Below, piece after piece: positions 23,449 to 34,856 of a stretch of DNA of 64,000 nt. Each line of letters opens with the position of its first letter. The stretch's first letter is position 1. Location of the stretch: assembly GCA_011503125.2 (NCBI GenBank), contig WWBZ02000016.1, positions 1,550,001 through 1,614,000 of the forward strand. The letters run 5' to 3'. The notes under the pieces are model-generated. The model saw nothing but the letters and a program-made list of their open reading frames with translations. It had not been told where the DNA came from and did not search any database. The stretch is from Botryosphaeria dothidea. Lineage: Eukaryota; Ascomycota; Dothideomycetes; Botryosphaeriales; Botryosphaeriaceae. A program made the position numbers and the translations under genes.

Positions 23449-24838
23449 TTAGTAGGTGAAGTTGACGGGTTCCATGCCAGCAAGATCACTGAGATCGGTG
23501 GTGAAGTCGCGCTCAGGCAAGGCAAAGCTTTCAAGCGGGTCCAAAGCACCCTCAGCGAGAAGGCCATAGTTGCGCAGGGTAGTAGCAATGAAGTCGTCAT
23601 CCGAGACAGCAGCACCGGAAGAAGTGAGGTCAGAGGAAGCTTCGTGCGGGTTGATAGCACCCGACAGGTTGCGGGCGACATTCTCCTCGAAAGCCAGGTT
23701 GTCACAGACCTGCTGAACGAGCGCATTGTCATCAAGGACCCTGCCGTACGCAAGCTGATCGGCGCGGCTGGCTTCACTCATGTTGACGAAAGGGCGGTCA
23801 GCTGAGGCGAAACCGCGAATCATGCTACCAGACTCGAAAGGAGTGATGTTGTCAGAGTTGATGTTGAGTCCACTCTCCATGGGCTCGGTGTGAATCTTCT
23901 CAAGGATGCTGGGCGCGACGAAGTTCAACGGGGCGTCCGAGACGTGGTAAGACTGATTCTTGTTCTTCTTCGCACGCTTCTTGATCTCTGCGGTCTTGCG
24001 GGGCTTGTAGCGATAGTTCGGATACTTCACAGCGAACTCCTCAGCCTCCTTGTCGGCGCGAGCCTTGTAGCGAGCCTTGATGATGGGGCTCTCCCTCTTC
24101 CAGATTCTAGCGATAAGCTTAGCTGTGAATAATGTCAGAAAAAAGTACCAAAAATAAGACTTGGCTCACTTACACATGTTGCAGTTGCTCATCGTGGGAT
24201 GGATCCTAGCAATCTGCGGATGCAGAGCCTGGCGGTAGAGCATGAAGCTGTTCATGGGGCGACGAGGGCGGTCAGCAGCAGCATGGTTGCTCTGGGTGCT
24301 GTCGTCCATTCCATTGCCGTTCAAAGTGACGGGCGGGTAGACAACCTGCGGAGGTGAAACCTGCTGTTGCGCAGAACCTGGACTCAGGATCTGCTGAGCG
24401 AAGTCCGGCTGGACTAGGAGCTGCTGGGTGATCATGGCTAGCTGATCCTGGCTCGGCGAGGCCAAGACCTGCTGAAGTCCACCCGCGTTGTGCTCGATGA
24501 AGTTGGGAGCGGGTGCGACGTATCCAGGAGGGAAGAGGATGCGAACGACCGAGTTGATGGAGTCATGGAAGCTCACGACCTGGGCGTTGACGATAGTGCT
24601 GCTGATAATCAGTATCATGCTCTGGTATCGGATGCGAGGGGCTGTACCTGATGCGTTCCACAAGCTGGCGCATGCCATCTTCCTCGAGGGCGTTGAGAAT
24701 AAGCTCAGGGTAGGTGATCTCGTGAGATCCAGAACGGAGCTTCTTGATTGCGAGCTGGGTTGCGATATTCACATTGACACTGCGCAGCTCTTCACCCTCG
24801 ACACCGGGCGGAGCCTTCGCAACGTACACGGAGGACAT
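23449..24838 (-). CDS. MAT1-2-1: MAT1-2-1 HMG-box mating-type transcription factor
   Basis: Master regulator of MAT1-2 identity, MATA_HMG family. Exons 24838-24648, 24598-24174 and 24122-23449 give 429 residues. The HMG box lies at about residues 174-250: RPRRPMNSFMLYRQALHP, then NCNMSKLIARIWKRES, KARYKARADKEAEEF and YRYKPRK, all three helices present. The intron 24123-24173 interrupts the HMG box after the NCNM segment at a serine codon, the classic position in MAT1-2-1 genes. The first intron (24599-24647) lies upstream of the box and has the donor GTACAG. The long C-terminal tail is acidic and ends in DLAGMEPVNFTY. I found no in-frame stop or frameshift. Confidence 0.95.
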
Positions 24839-25184
24839 CGTGAAGTGAAGCGACGAGGAGTTGAGCAAAGAAACGACAAGGGAAGCTGGAAGTTGTACCA
24901 GACTGTGGAGTTGAAGGTGTAAGGTGTCGGAGTTGAAAGTTAGTGGCACGAAGGTCAAGATATATGTGAGCTCGGGTACCGCAAATGTTTACCTGTGTGG
25001 CTGGGTGCCCGAAATGGTAAGCGCGTGAAAGGGCAATGCGTGAAATGCTCACCTTCGCTGCCCGCTGCGCCTTCTCACTGTCGCGTACTTGAACTCCCCT
25101 CTCTTTCTGCTTCACCACCAGTCTCCCTCCTACACTTTTACTTTCTTGACAGAAGCTCTCACCTGGGAGCAACACGAATCAACA
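24839..25184. promoter_or_regulatory. Divergent promoter of the MAT1-2 gene pair
   Basis: 346 bases separate the MAT1-2-1 and MAT1-2-5-like start codons. The 11-mer GTGAAGTGAAG (24840-24850) abuts the MAT1-2-1 start codon and also occurs in the MAT1-1 pair promoter. A TATA-like ATATAT lies near 24960. Confidence 0.45.
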
Positions 25185-26176
25185 ATGGCGCACAAAAGCG
25201 ACTTCACGTTGAACAACCTGAAATGGAACTTGCGCAACCCCGCCGGCACCAAGGAGCAGTCCCTTCTCAGTACTTTGGACGGCTTCGTCAAAGCGATCGA
25301 CAACTCTGAGATCTTGGAGGTGCGCGGAGCAAACGTATCAAACAACCACCACTCGAGGATGGAAGTTATGCCGATGTCCCGGAGTTTCCAATTCCCCAGG
25401 CCTGAGGACACGCCAAATAATTGTCTTCTCCTGGCAATGAAGCAGATCCTCGAGGCCGAGCAAGAGCTTGCGGACCAGATGTTGGTGCTGGCAAAGTCCA
25501 CCGCCATTAAGAACCGTGAGGAGGCAGCAAATCAGCGTTTCCGCAAACTCGCCCTCATGCGCGTTGCAATCCGTCAGAGATTTACAGAGTAAGTAGATGC
25601 TTGGAGCATTCACCAAGATACAGATGAACAGTACTGACCAGCAACAGGTGGACCGATGCGCGCTTCAGGATCCTTGGGTACGTGCTCACTACCACGGCGC
25701 CTGTGTTCACCGCGGCGTCTTCGTTCGGTTCGGGTCAATATGAGGCCCAGAATGCGGGTCTGCCTTATATGGCGCGGGAGAGGAAGTTGAAGAGGCGGCA
25801 GATGTTAGGCCTTCTCGAGGAGGTCCTTGGGGTCAGCAAGGGCCTAAGCGGTCTGGATCAGGGGTGCCTGATGGTGGCCCTGGACGTGGCGCCAGAGAGC
25901 CTCAAGAGGTACCGTGAGTATTTTCCTAGCTCAAAGGCTTTGATATGCGCACTGCGCTGACATTATGAGTGGCGAACAGTGCGGCTCAGGTTTGAAAGGG
26001 AGCACGTTGCTTTTGTTGGCGCCAACCTACCCAAAAAGCACACACTGCGCACCTTCAAGGCCCGAATGCAGCGCAAGGTGCAGCGCTACATCCGGCCCAA
26101 GGAGCCGATGCCCTTTTGGTGGCCCCTGCCGCTGAAGCAGGTGGCTAGGAACAAATGGGGCACCAGCAAGATGTAA
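25185..26176 (+). CDS. MAT1-2-5: MAT1-2-5-like mating-type locus protein
   Basis: Assigned by position: it is the divergent partner of MAT1-2-1, as reported for Botryosphaeriales. Exons 25185-25588, 25648-25913 and 25980-26176 give 288 residues in one frame; both introns start GTAAGT or GTGAGT and end in ACAG. No domain is recognised. The N-terminal half is helical and charged, with a probable coiled segment around MKQILEAEQELADQM. The C-terminal third is strongly basic (KARMQRKVQRYIRPKEP) and ends WGTSKM, so a nucleic-acid contact is possible but unproven. No signal peptide or membrane segment is seen. Confidence 0.7.
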
Positions 26177-27211
26177 TGGATGGACGGGTCTCTGGCTTGA
26201 CGATCTGGCTGAAACAGAGTTGCACACAAGATTGGCAGACAACGGTTCACGTGAGAAGCTAAAAGCTCTCATATTCGGACACAAGCAATGCCTAGGGTTC
26301 GGCGGGTGTGCATGTGGATCTTCTTTCCTTATCCTTTTCTCAAATCTCTTTCAACGGATCACATGGGGGAGCCGAAGCAGTCGTTCGGACAGCTTTGGTC
26401 TCAGCGGTGGAATTGCTCGTCCAGACGGCCGCTTGATCTGCATACGCGGAGGTTCTCCATTTTCCTTCTCCTTTCTCCTTTGGCAACCTGATTGATCGCA
26501 GGGACAGCGGGGGTGGTGAGGCCCGACAGCTTGTCTCGGATGCGGAGCTCGGACAAAGAGATTCAAGCGGGTCATGGCAGCGGCAAAGAAAGCACGGATG
26601 GATGCGGACAAAGCACATGGTATTAGATAGCAAGCCCCGAGGGCGGTACCAATCAAAGCATCGGCCGTGCTACAGATGTGCTTCGCGAATGGGAGTGGCG
26701 GTGCAGTGACGGGTGTTGGGGCGTGGGAGTGACGATGCAGTGATGGGTGCTGGCGCGTGGGAGCGACGATGCAGTGACGGGCGTGAGGTGCGACGGCGCG
26801 GAAAAGGAACGGGCCGACGGCTGCTCGACCAGGATCGCCCGGCCAGCTCCAGCCAGCTCCACCGCGCGCGCCTGAAAGCTTCAACAGGATGATGGCCCTG
26901 CCGGTCAGAGCGCGCTCGCTCTCGCAGCCGTTTCCCCCGTCGTCCGCGCCGCAGACGGGGAAGGGCAGAGGCCGGCGATTGGCTGGGCCCTGAGACACAC
27001 GGCATGATTGTTGGCGGCGCCGTGGCGGGTGCGCGGATCAGCGGGCTGTCTCGGTGGACGCGGCGGAGAAATCAGGCGCGCTCGCTAGCGGGCGGAAGTC
27101 ATACGCAGGTGCGCGACACGCCCGCCCTCCCCATCTCGAGCAGCTGTCCGTCCACCTGCGCTGCGTGTCCCCAATGGCCGCCGCTGATCCCACCGATCCT
27201 CCACTGCGACT
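26177..27211. other. MAT to PH-gene spacer
   Basis: 1.0 kb GC-rich spacer holding the right border of the MAT locus. Open frames on the minus strand (26351-26998 and others) are low in information and partly made of the minisatellite below. No gene is supported. Confidence 0.55.
26701..26797 (+). repeat. Minisatellite, about 35-base unit, nearly 3 copies
   Basis: Units start TGCAGTGACGGG or TGCAGTGATGGG and end near GTGGGAGTGACGA or GTGGGAGCGACGA; copies begin at about 26702, 26736 and 26770, the last diverged. It lies in the right border spacer of the MAT locus. Confidence 0.75.
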
Positions 27212-29646
27212 ATGGCCACCTTTGCCGCCTTTCTGCTGGTCTACGTGATCGGCGGCCTGACCTTCGTGCCCATATGCCTCGCCGCCGCCCTCTACCTCGC
27301 CGTGCTGGCCTGTCCCGTCCACGATCCTCACGCCTCCGATGACCATGATCTCCGCGACGCTCATCCCGCCGACCTCCCGCACGACCTCCCGGCCCGCGCC
27401 GCCGAGCCCGATGTTGCCGCCGGATACTTTGCCGTGTGTCGCGAGTACGTGCCTGGTGGTGTCAACGGCAAGCCGCCCGAGCGCACCACGCCCGCCGGCA
27501 CCGTCGTTGGCGTCGAGAGCCCCAGCGTCTACCAGAGCATGTATCGGAGCATCTTCGAGCGGAACCGTGCCCAGGGCCCCAGCATGGAGGGCGCAAAGAA
27601 CGCCAAGGCCCAGAAGAAGGCCCGCAATGTCTTCTTCGTCGTCTTGAGGTTTGTCCCGCGTCTCCGCTCCCCGCCCCCGCGAAGCTTCCCACTCACCGCA
27701 CCAGACACGGCCATCTGATCCTCTTCGACGACTCCGAGCAGGTCGAGGTCCGCTACGTCATCTCCCTGGCCCACCGCATCGTCGATGTCTACGCCGGCGG
27801 TGACGCCATCCCTGAGGGCGAGCTTTGGATCAAGCGCAACTGCATCCGCCTCCGCCGTGCCCGCCATGCCGCCGATTCCGAAGCCGAGTCCCGTCCTTTC
27901 TACCTGTTCTCGGAAAACTGCTCAGAGAAGGAGGATTTCTATTTTGCTCTGCTGCGCAATCAGGAGCGCCAGACCGGCATGCCCATATCGCCGCCGCTCC
28001 AGTTCGAGCAACCGCACGTGGTCAAGCTGGTGCAACAGCTGCATGCTTCGGAGGAGAACCTGCAGACGCGGTGGATCAACGCCCTGGCCGGCAGGCTCTT
28101 CCTTGCCCTGTACAAGACCCCCAATGTTGAAGAGTTCATTCGCTTGAAGATCACCAAGAAGATTGCCCGTGTGGCCAAGCCGGCCTTCATCCAGAGCATC
28201 AACATACAGCGCATCGTGATGGGAGACAGTGCCCCCATGATCACGAACCCCAAGCTGCGAGAGCTGACACTTGACGGGGATCTAACAGCAGAGGCCGATA
28301 TCAAGTACAATGGGAGTTTCCGTCTGGAGATAGCCGCCGTGGCGCGCATCGACCTTGGCTCGCGCTTCAAGGCGCGCCATGTCAACATGGTTCTTGCAGG
28401 TATCTTGAAAAAGCTGGAAGGCCACATCTTGATTCGCGTGAAGCCCCCGCCCAGCAACCGTTTATGGCTCACGTTTGAGCACCCGCCCAAGATGGACATG
28501 ACGATTGAGCCCATCGTCAGCTCGCGCCAGATCACGTATGGAATGATTCTACGAACTATTGAGAACCGGATACGCGAAGTTGTTGCCGAGACGCTAGTGT
28601 TGCCTAACTGGGATGACATGCCCTTCTTCGATACTCTCGCCCAACCGCTGAGAGGCGGCATCTGGGAAGATGCTGACAAAGCCCCAGTCACCCATGATGT
28701 GGCCCACGAACCTCCTCTGGATGATTCGGTGGTAGAAGATGGATCGAAGCAGCATGAAGAACCGTCAATCTCCCAATTCGTCCGCAAGGATGAGAAGACC
28801 ATGAGCATGCCGAACCTGGGTGATGCGGATACGCCAAGCCTGAAGTCGCGGAAGACGGCCAGGTCAGTCGTGTCTGTCAGCGCTGCCAGTGATAGCGCGT
28901 CCGCCAGTGGCGTTGAAGTCAGGGCGTCGCCTGTGAAGCCGAAATCTATGCGGTCGGGATCCTTCGCCAGCATTGCACGGCCAGTGGTAGCGCCGGATAC
29001 CGCAATTGTCGAGGCGCAGAAGAGCCCTCAGAAGCATTCACACGATGCCATTGCAGCGATCAAAGACATCTCATCGCGTTCCCTACCAACCTCACCGGCC
29101 GAATCACCTGTTGGCTCTCCGGCAGCACCCCCAGGCCCGCTGACCGAGGCATCGGCCCAGCGAGAATCGAAACAAACGCCAGGAAACAAAGATGCGGAAG
29201 CCGAGGTGCCAGAAGGGAAGAGAGAACGCGGACCGTCATTCGGCAAGACTGAGGACGATGTTAGTAGTATCACTGACCTGTTTGGGGAAGTTGTTCACTC
29301 TCATACCGAGCCAATCTCCCGTCCAGAGCCTGCTGCCTTCTCCGCAAACTCGGAGCAAAGCTCGCTTTACTCCCAGGCCACTGACTCCTCAACCGCGCAT
29401 TCGGACCTCAGCGCCAAGAGCTTTCTGTCTTCGCGCAAGACGTCGCTATCGGAGAAGCGGCAGATGCTCAACATGTCGCTGAACTCGGCCACCACCGCAG
29501 CCAAGAAATGGTTTGCGTCGCGCCAGCAGCATTCCGGCGGCCCAGGATCTGCTACCACGCCTGGCCACGCCTCTCCCTCCTTCCCACCGTCTTCCACTCC
29601 GGTGTCCGGTTCCGGAACGCCTGCCCGCCCCAGCAGCCCGAGTCGT

Positions 29647-29699
<53 letters not shown>

Positions 29700-31173
29700 G
29701 CAGCCGCAGTCTCTGTGGAGCCAAAGCATCCATTCGGAGTCGACGCTGCAGCAACCCAACCACGATCGCACACCCACCACCCCTCTGTCTTCACTTTCTT
29801 CGGCCGCCAAGCCCCCGACGCCCGCAGCTTCCCCGCCCAAGCCGCAGCCGCAAGCAGAGAACGGTCCGTCGCGAAGCAGCTCGATCAGCGTGCCGATGGG
29901 AAGAGGTCAGCCGCTACCGCCGCCAGGCGTCCCGCTCCCACCGCCCGTGAAACCGGAGAGTAAGTGGGTGCAGGGCAGCGCGCAGCTGCTCGGCTTGGCG
30001 AAGAGGAAGAGCGTGCCTCCGCCGCAATCGGCATCCTCGTCATCCACCATTTTGCCGTTGGTGGGTGGCCAGGGTGGCAATGGTAACGGTGGAGATAACC
30101 ACAGCGTGTCGGCGGTCGCGGATATACAGGTCCCTGCCGCGACGGCGGCACCTGCGGGCATGCACGGCAAGGACGCCGAGCATCATCAGCAGCCGTCTCT
30201 CGCCCGGACGCGGACGACATCGTCGTCAGGACCGGCGGGTGGCGGGAAGGAGAGAAAGGGGAGTGAAGGGGGCTCGTTGGATGGGAATAATGATAACAAT
30301 CACAGCCGATTGGAGGAGATGGAGGAGGAGAAAGAGGAGAAGGATGCGAAGAAGGACAGCTCACCTTCTTCTCCGCAGTCGACCTCTCGTCCTCCTTCGC
30401 CGCCGTCCTCGTCCATGTCGCCGCCACCTCCGCCGCTGCCACCGAGGAAACCGGCGCCCGTGACGGACGGTGCTGGGAAGAATACGGGATCGACGTCGGC
30501 GAATAATGGTGGGAGGGGAAATAATAGGGCGAGTAAGAGGGGCAGAAATCACCGCGTTCATTCGGATGGAGCCGGCGATGATGGACCGCAGTTCTTGGTC
30601 ATCGCCGCGCCCGCCGCCGGGAGCGATGTGTCGGCGCCGGCCACGCCGGAGGCGGTGGACGAGAGGGGGAGGGCCAAGAGGTTTGGTGGGGGTCAAGGGA
30701 ATGGTGGGAAAGAGGAGGAGGATCGGGAAGACGAGGATGGCGAGGATGAGGAGGATGGGATGGCGGAGTCGGTGTTTTCTCTCGAGATGGACGAGGGTGC
30801 TGCGCGGCCGGAATTGCCGAGGACGCCGACAGTAGCAGCAACACCACCTGCCAGTGAGGATAAGGGCGGGAGGGATGTGGCTACGATACCTTCTCTGCTC
30901 CCTTCTGCTACTGCTGCCGCAGCAACGACAACCCTGCCCCCGCCGTCTTTGTCGACGAGTTCGGTCCTCTCGCCGAATCTCCCCGCTTCGCCCGCCAACG
31001 CTGCCACGCCGGAGCGCTCGCCGAATAGGTCGTCGTCTTCAGCGTCGACGGGTCGTAGGTCGCAGGGTAGCGGGTGGTTTGGCGAGCCCAAGGTGTCGGG
31101 GGGCGAGCCGAGGCATTCGGGGAGCGTTTCGAGGAAGGCGGTTCCGAGGAATGATGGTAACGGGGATGGATGA
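27212..31173 (+). CDS. PH and SMP-LTD domain ER lipid-transfer protein (TEX2/Nvj2 family)
   Basis: Homologue of yeast Nvj2 and animal TEX2, proteins of ER contact sites that move lipids through an SMP domain. It corresponds to the PH-domain gene flanking MAT in Botryosphaeriales. Exons 27212-27648 and 27705-31173 give 1301 residues. A hydrophobic N-terminal membrane segment (about residues 3-32) is followed by a PH-like region (about 125-235: NVFFVVLRHGHLILFDD, ELWIKRNCIRL, PFYLFSENCSEKEDFYFALLR) and an SMP-LTD domain (about 250-468: HASEENLQTRWINALAGRLF, FIRLKITKKI, SAPMITNPKLRELTLDGDL, LGSRFKARHVNMVLAGIL, FEHPPKMDMTIEPIV). The remaining 830 residues are low complexity: Ser/Pro-rich, an 18-Gln run (29650-29703), Gly/Asn-rich and Glu/Asp-rich blocks. 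This tail is much longer than in yeast Nvj2. Confidence 0.9.
29650..29703 (+). repeat. CAG/CAA trinucleotide tract coding 18 Gln
   Basis: In-frame CAG run with two internal CAA codons inside the disordered tail of the PH/SMP gene. It is likely to vary in length between isolates. Confidence 0.9.
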
Positions 31174-31554
31174 TGATCAGACGTGTGTGAGAGAGAGGGA
31201 AAGGGGATGGGAAGTAGTTTGCATTCGGCGTTTTTTTTCGTGTGATGGTCGGTTGGTTGGTTGGTTGGTTGGTAGGGTAGGGTTATTCGTACTTTTTTAT
31301 GGCATCATCAAGCGAGGGGGGTTTTTTTTTCGAGAATTGAGATACATCTTGGTCGAGGCTTTCTTGGTTCTTCCTCTCTCTGTTTTTTCTTGCCTTGTTT
31401 CGTCTTGCGCGGATTTGTGTGTGAGTGTGGTGTTCTGTTTGTGCTGTGCTGGAGTGGAGGGATGGGGAGTAAGTCTGAGGGGTTGGAAGGAATGTGTTTG
31501 GGCTTTTGTGTGAAGTGTGTGCGGAGGAGGGTTTGCTAAGAGGGAGAAGAGAGC

Positions 31555-31622
<68 letters not shown>

Positions 31623-33991
31623 TGTGTGGAAGATGTGTGGATTGGGAGAGGGGGAGAGGCAAAATCTATACCCACCGATCTGAAGAAAGAGAGGGACAGA
31701 TGTAAATTTGGGGCCCACTTTTTTTTGTTGAAGTGGAGTTGAGGCCACGAGAAGCAGCTGGGGGAGGCTTGTGGTATGCTTTGATCTTTTTTTTTTTGGA
31801 AGTAGGTGGGGAGGCTTTAATCTCTTGTTAGAAAAATAGAGAAAGGCTCTTCGGGATACTTGTTTTCTTTTGGTCCTTAGGGGGCATTGCTTGGTGTCGT
31901 TCTTACTTCTCTTTTTCGGACTGTTGTCTTTTGGGGTGGGAATTGGCTGTGGGAGCGGCCGGGACGGGCAGGCGTGGGGGAAGCTGGAAGGGAGAGTGTT
32001 GGGGAGGTTTATTGGACTGGTGAGGAATGTTTGTTGTGACTACTTACGTGGATCTCCCTTCTTGACGGGGCAGAGGGTTCGAGGGTTTGATGAGAGTCCT
32101 GCTTGGGCGTATGGATCTGGGATTTTTTTTCTTTGTTGACGGCTTGGGGAATGAGGTCAAGATGACGATTGCGTTCTCGATGGTCAGTGTCGCGATTGGT
32201 TATGTTCCGAGGGAGAAGCTGGTAAGAGTATGTTGTAGGGAGAAGGGAGGAAAGTTGCATACAAATATGTCGTGGTGTTGAACAAGTGGGTTATTTGTAT
32301 AGGGAGTGAAGTTCATCGTAGATTGGCATGAGGAGTAGGAGGGTGGTGACCCGGTACCCTCTTATATAGTAGCTATGTGACAAATTTTCGATATTGACCC
32401 TTGGTTCAACTAGACCCTATTCCTCCCAACACGTGGCTAATGTTAACGCGTTCAGCGAAGTATGTGGGCTGGAGGGGATGGCGGGTGGGTAAATGAGTTC
32501 AGAAGGGAAGAAGGACCGCGAAAGAAAAGGCAGACGGGGATAAAGTGGATACTATACCTTCCCTTTACCTGGAACCCCTTTCCGTATACCTCTGAGCTTA
32601 TCTGTACGTTTATTTCTCCGCTTACTCTATCGTGACCTACCTTCTCTCTAATGACATCTTACTTACCAATCAGACTTACTCTTTTAAGAAAATACGTACT
32701 GAGGTTCTTAGAGCACTGCGGTTACATCAGGATTGCAATATTGGCAGATGAAATGGTAGAACTGGAATGGGGGAAATGTGCGGAGGTGCTACTGGAATGT
32801 TGTGTTCTTTGCGGGGGCGGATGGGGGCGAGAAGCACAGAGGGAATGTGGGTTCGTTGACTCTGAATTTCGGCAAGTGGGACGAATTTTTGCAAGGATGT
32901 GACTGATGGTAAGATGAGAGGATACCTTCTTTAAGCTGCACGCGAAGTTTGAAGAGCTGATTTTGCAGAATGATCTTGCCAAAGTCTCATTACCTTCTTT
33001 GGTTCTCCTGAGAAGAGAAACGGCTTACCTTGACCGTGCTGGCATTTTCTGTTTCTCTGAATCTCTCGCGGGTGTCGGGAACTGGCAATTAGTTTGGGGT
33101 TTTGTGCTGAGGGCTCATGAGATTGGTGTTTCAGTGATCTGGGAGATTGATCGTGAAGTGAGTGGAAAGGGAGTGAGATATGAGTGTTGGGAGAGAAATC
33201 ATCGCAAGACGTATAGCGGATTATTTAGAGACTGGTGCAAAGACAAAGTATATGCAATCGAGGACAAGCTAAGAGAGTAGAGGGATTATAATTAATGGGC
33301 ATTAGTACGGTAAGGAAGGATGTGATTGTAGCTCCTGCTTGGGTAGGAAGGGTTATACTGCTCCGGAAAGGAAAAGAAGATTGGTGGGGGAGTAGGAGAA
33401 AGCTCGGGAGGACATATTCAGGTGAGGCATAATCAGTCAGCCTACCTTATCATCCATTTCGCTTACCATAAAGCCATGCATCCTCAAGGCACTCGAGATT
33501 GAACCTTTGCTTTCTGTGGACTGTGTGAAGAAGCTGATGCTGAGAAAGGTTGTAACTGAGCGATATTGGGTCTTCGAGGCTGATAAAACAAATTTTGTCA
33601 TGAGTTGCTCTTTTTTTCGGCTTGCCGCTTCATATTTTGTGTCGTTCTTTTTTCGTAACTGTACATGAAAGTTGTTTGAAAAGTTTGAGAAAAGCGTACA
33701 GGTCGAAAATGTCAATCTCAAAAGATCGTCGACCGGTAAGATGTCCAACATGAAGATAAAAAAGAGATCCACAGAGAAGTAAAAACAAAATATTGGTATG
33801 CCATCAATGGGCCGGAAGGTAAGAGAAAGGAGGCCGGGCCATGTCTGTGATTGAGCTCTGCGGGGGCGGACGTTTTGACAGGCCGGTTTGGCATCAGGGG
33901 ACGCGGCCGAAGCTTGAACTCCGCTGATCGTCAGATCACGTATTTCCTCCTTTCTTTTTCTTGCCCGCCACATGAAAATGTTGTTGCCCAT
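31174..33991. other. Gene-free stretch after the PH/SMP gene
   Basis: 2.8 kb without a credible gene. The first 0.6 kb is GT- and GA-rich and looks like a long 3' untranslated region, with a (TTGG)n run near 31250-31274 and a GA microsatellite. The rest holds short frames on both strands with no signature and ends at the cutinase stop. Confidence 0.55.
31553..31619 (+). repeat. GA dinucleotide microsatellite
   Basis: About 67 bases of nearly perfect (GA)n with one GAAAGA interruption near its start, 0.4 kb downstream of the PH/SMP stop codon. Confidence 0.95.
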
Positions 33992-34856
33992 TTAAGAAGA
34001 GAGCTTGCTCTGGATGAATTCAGCCGCGGGGCCAGTGCTGGCAGTGGCATAGGAGAGATGGGCCGCAGTGATGATGAACTGGTTGGTGCACACGAGATCG
34101 CCAGTGGCACAGAAGATCTTGGTCTTGCTTGAATCGATGTTCTGGAAAGGCTGTGCACGGAGAGGATCACCGAAAGTGACAGCAGCCTAAAGCGAGTTAA
34201 AGAAATGTCAGTATTCGCAGCGTAAAATAGCTTCGAAAAGAGGCATGGCAAGGGAGAATAGGGACATGTTGAAGCTAACTTGATGGGAAGGAGAGCAGAG
34301 TATGATTGCAGCGCTCATGCCAATATCCAAAGAAATAGAAAGCACTTACCGCGACCTTGCTTGCTTGACTGGAGTCCAGGTTCATCAGGCATCCATGAAC
34401 CTGCTGGGCACCCTGCGAATAACCTGCAAGAACAATCTGGGTGTCGGGGCAGCTCGAAACTGCTTGCTTGACCAACTGTGCACAGTTGGTGCTTCCAGCA
34501 GCGGTCTTCGGGCTGATGCTGCCCTGTACAGCACCGGAGAAATCGGCGGGGTAGTTCACGCCCTGCGTGGCAACTTTGTCGGCGCCGAGAGCCTGCTCGA
34601 GCTTCTGCTGCAGAGCAGGACCGACTGTGGTACCGAGGTTACCGGTCTCAGTGGTTCCGCGGGCGAAGATATAGGTGATGGGCTTGCAGGCACCGGAAGT
34701 GACGTCGTTGGCAGAGGAGGAGCCGCCGACGCCGAGTCCGCCATCCGGGATGGAGAATTGCGGGGCGCGAGCCTCAACGCGAGTAGGCTTGTCGGCGGGA
34801 AGGGCCATGGCAGTAGCGGCTAGCGCTAGAAGGATGTGGGGAGTGACGGCAACCAT
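33992..34856 (-). CDS. Cutinase (secreted serine esterase)
   Basis: Extracellular hydrolase that cleaves plant cutin esters; fits a plant-associated fungus. Exons 34856-34350 and 34186-33992 give 233 residues, the usual size. The N-terminus (MVAVTPHILLALAATAMALP) is a signal peptide, followed by a short propeptide. Catalytic elements are visible: the nucleophile serine in GYSQGAQQVH, the aspartate in CATGDLVC, and the histidine in ITAAHLSYA. FARGTTETGNLG contains the oxyanion-loop region, and cysteines sit at the expected places (GACKPI, CAQL, SSCPD, FCATGD, VCTN). The intron 34187-34349 is 163 bases, long for this window. A TATA-like sequence on the minus strand lies near 35027-35035, about 170 bases upstream of the start. 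Confidence 0.94.

Larger units (their letters stand above)
18521..26176. other. MAT1: Combined (homothallic-type) mating-type locus MAT1
   Basis: Four MAT genes lie between APN2 and the PH-domain gene in the order MAT1-1-8-like (-), MAT1-1-1 (+), MAT1-2-1 (-), MAT1-2-5-like (+). Both the alpha-box and the HMG-box master regulators are open and complete after splicing. In heterothallic relatives these sets occupy alternative idiomorphs of the same site; finding both in one haploid contig indicates a self-fertile architecture. The layout is symmetric: two divergent pairs whose inner genes converge tail to tail over 0.95 kb. Confidence 0.9.

Noticed and set aside
26351..26998. 215-codon minus-strand frame beside MAT
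   Set aside because: Much of it translates the 35-base minisatellite and its His/Pro/Thr repeats; no conserved segment.
31494..31748. Arg/Glu repeat and Ser/Leu repeat proteins at the GA tract
   Set aside because: Translation of a dinucleotide repeat in a 3' region; not a gene.
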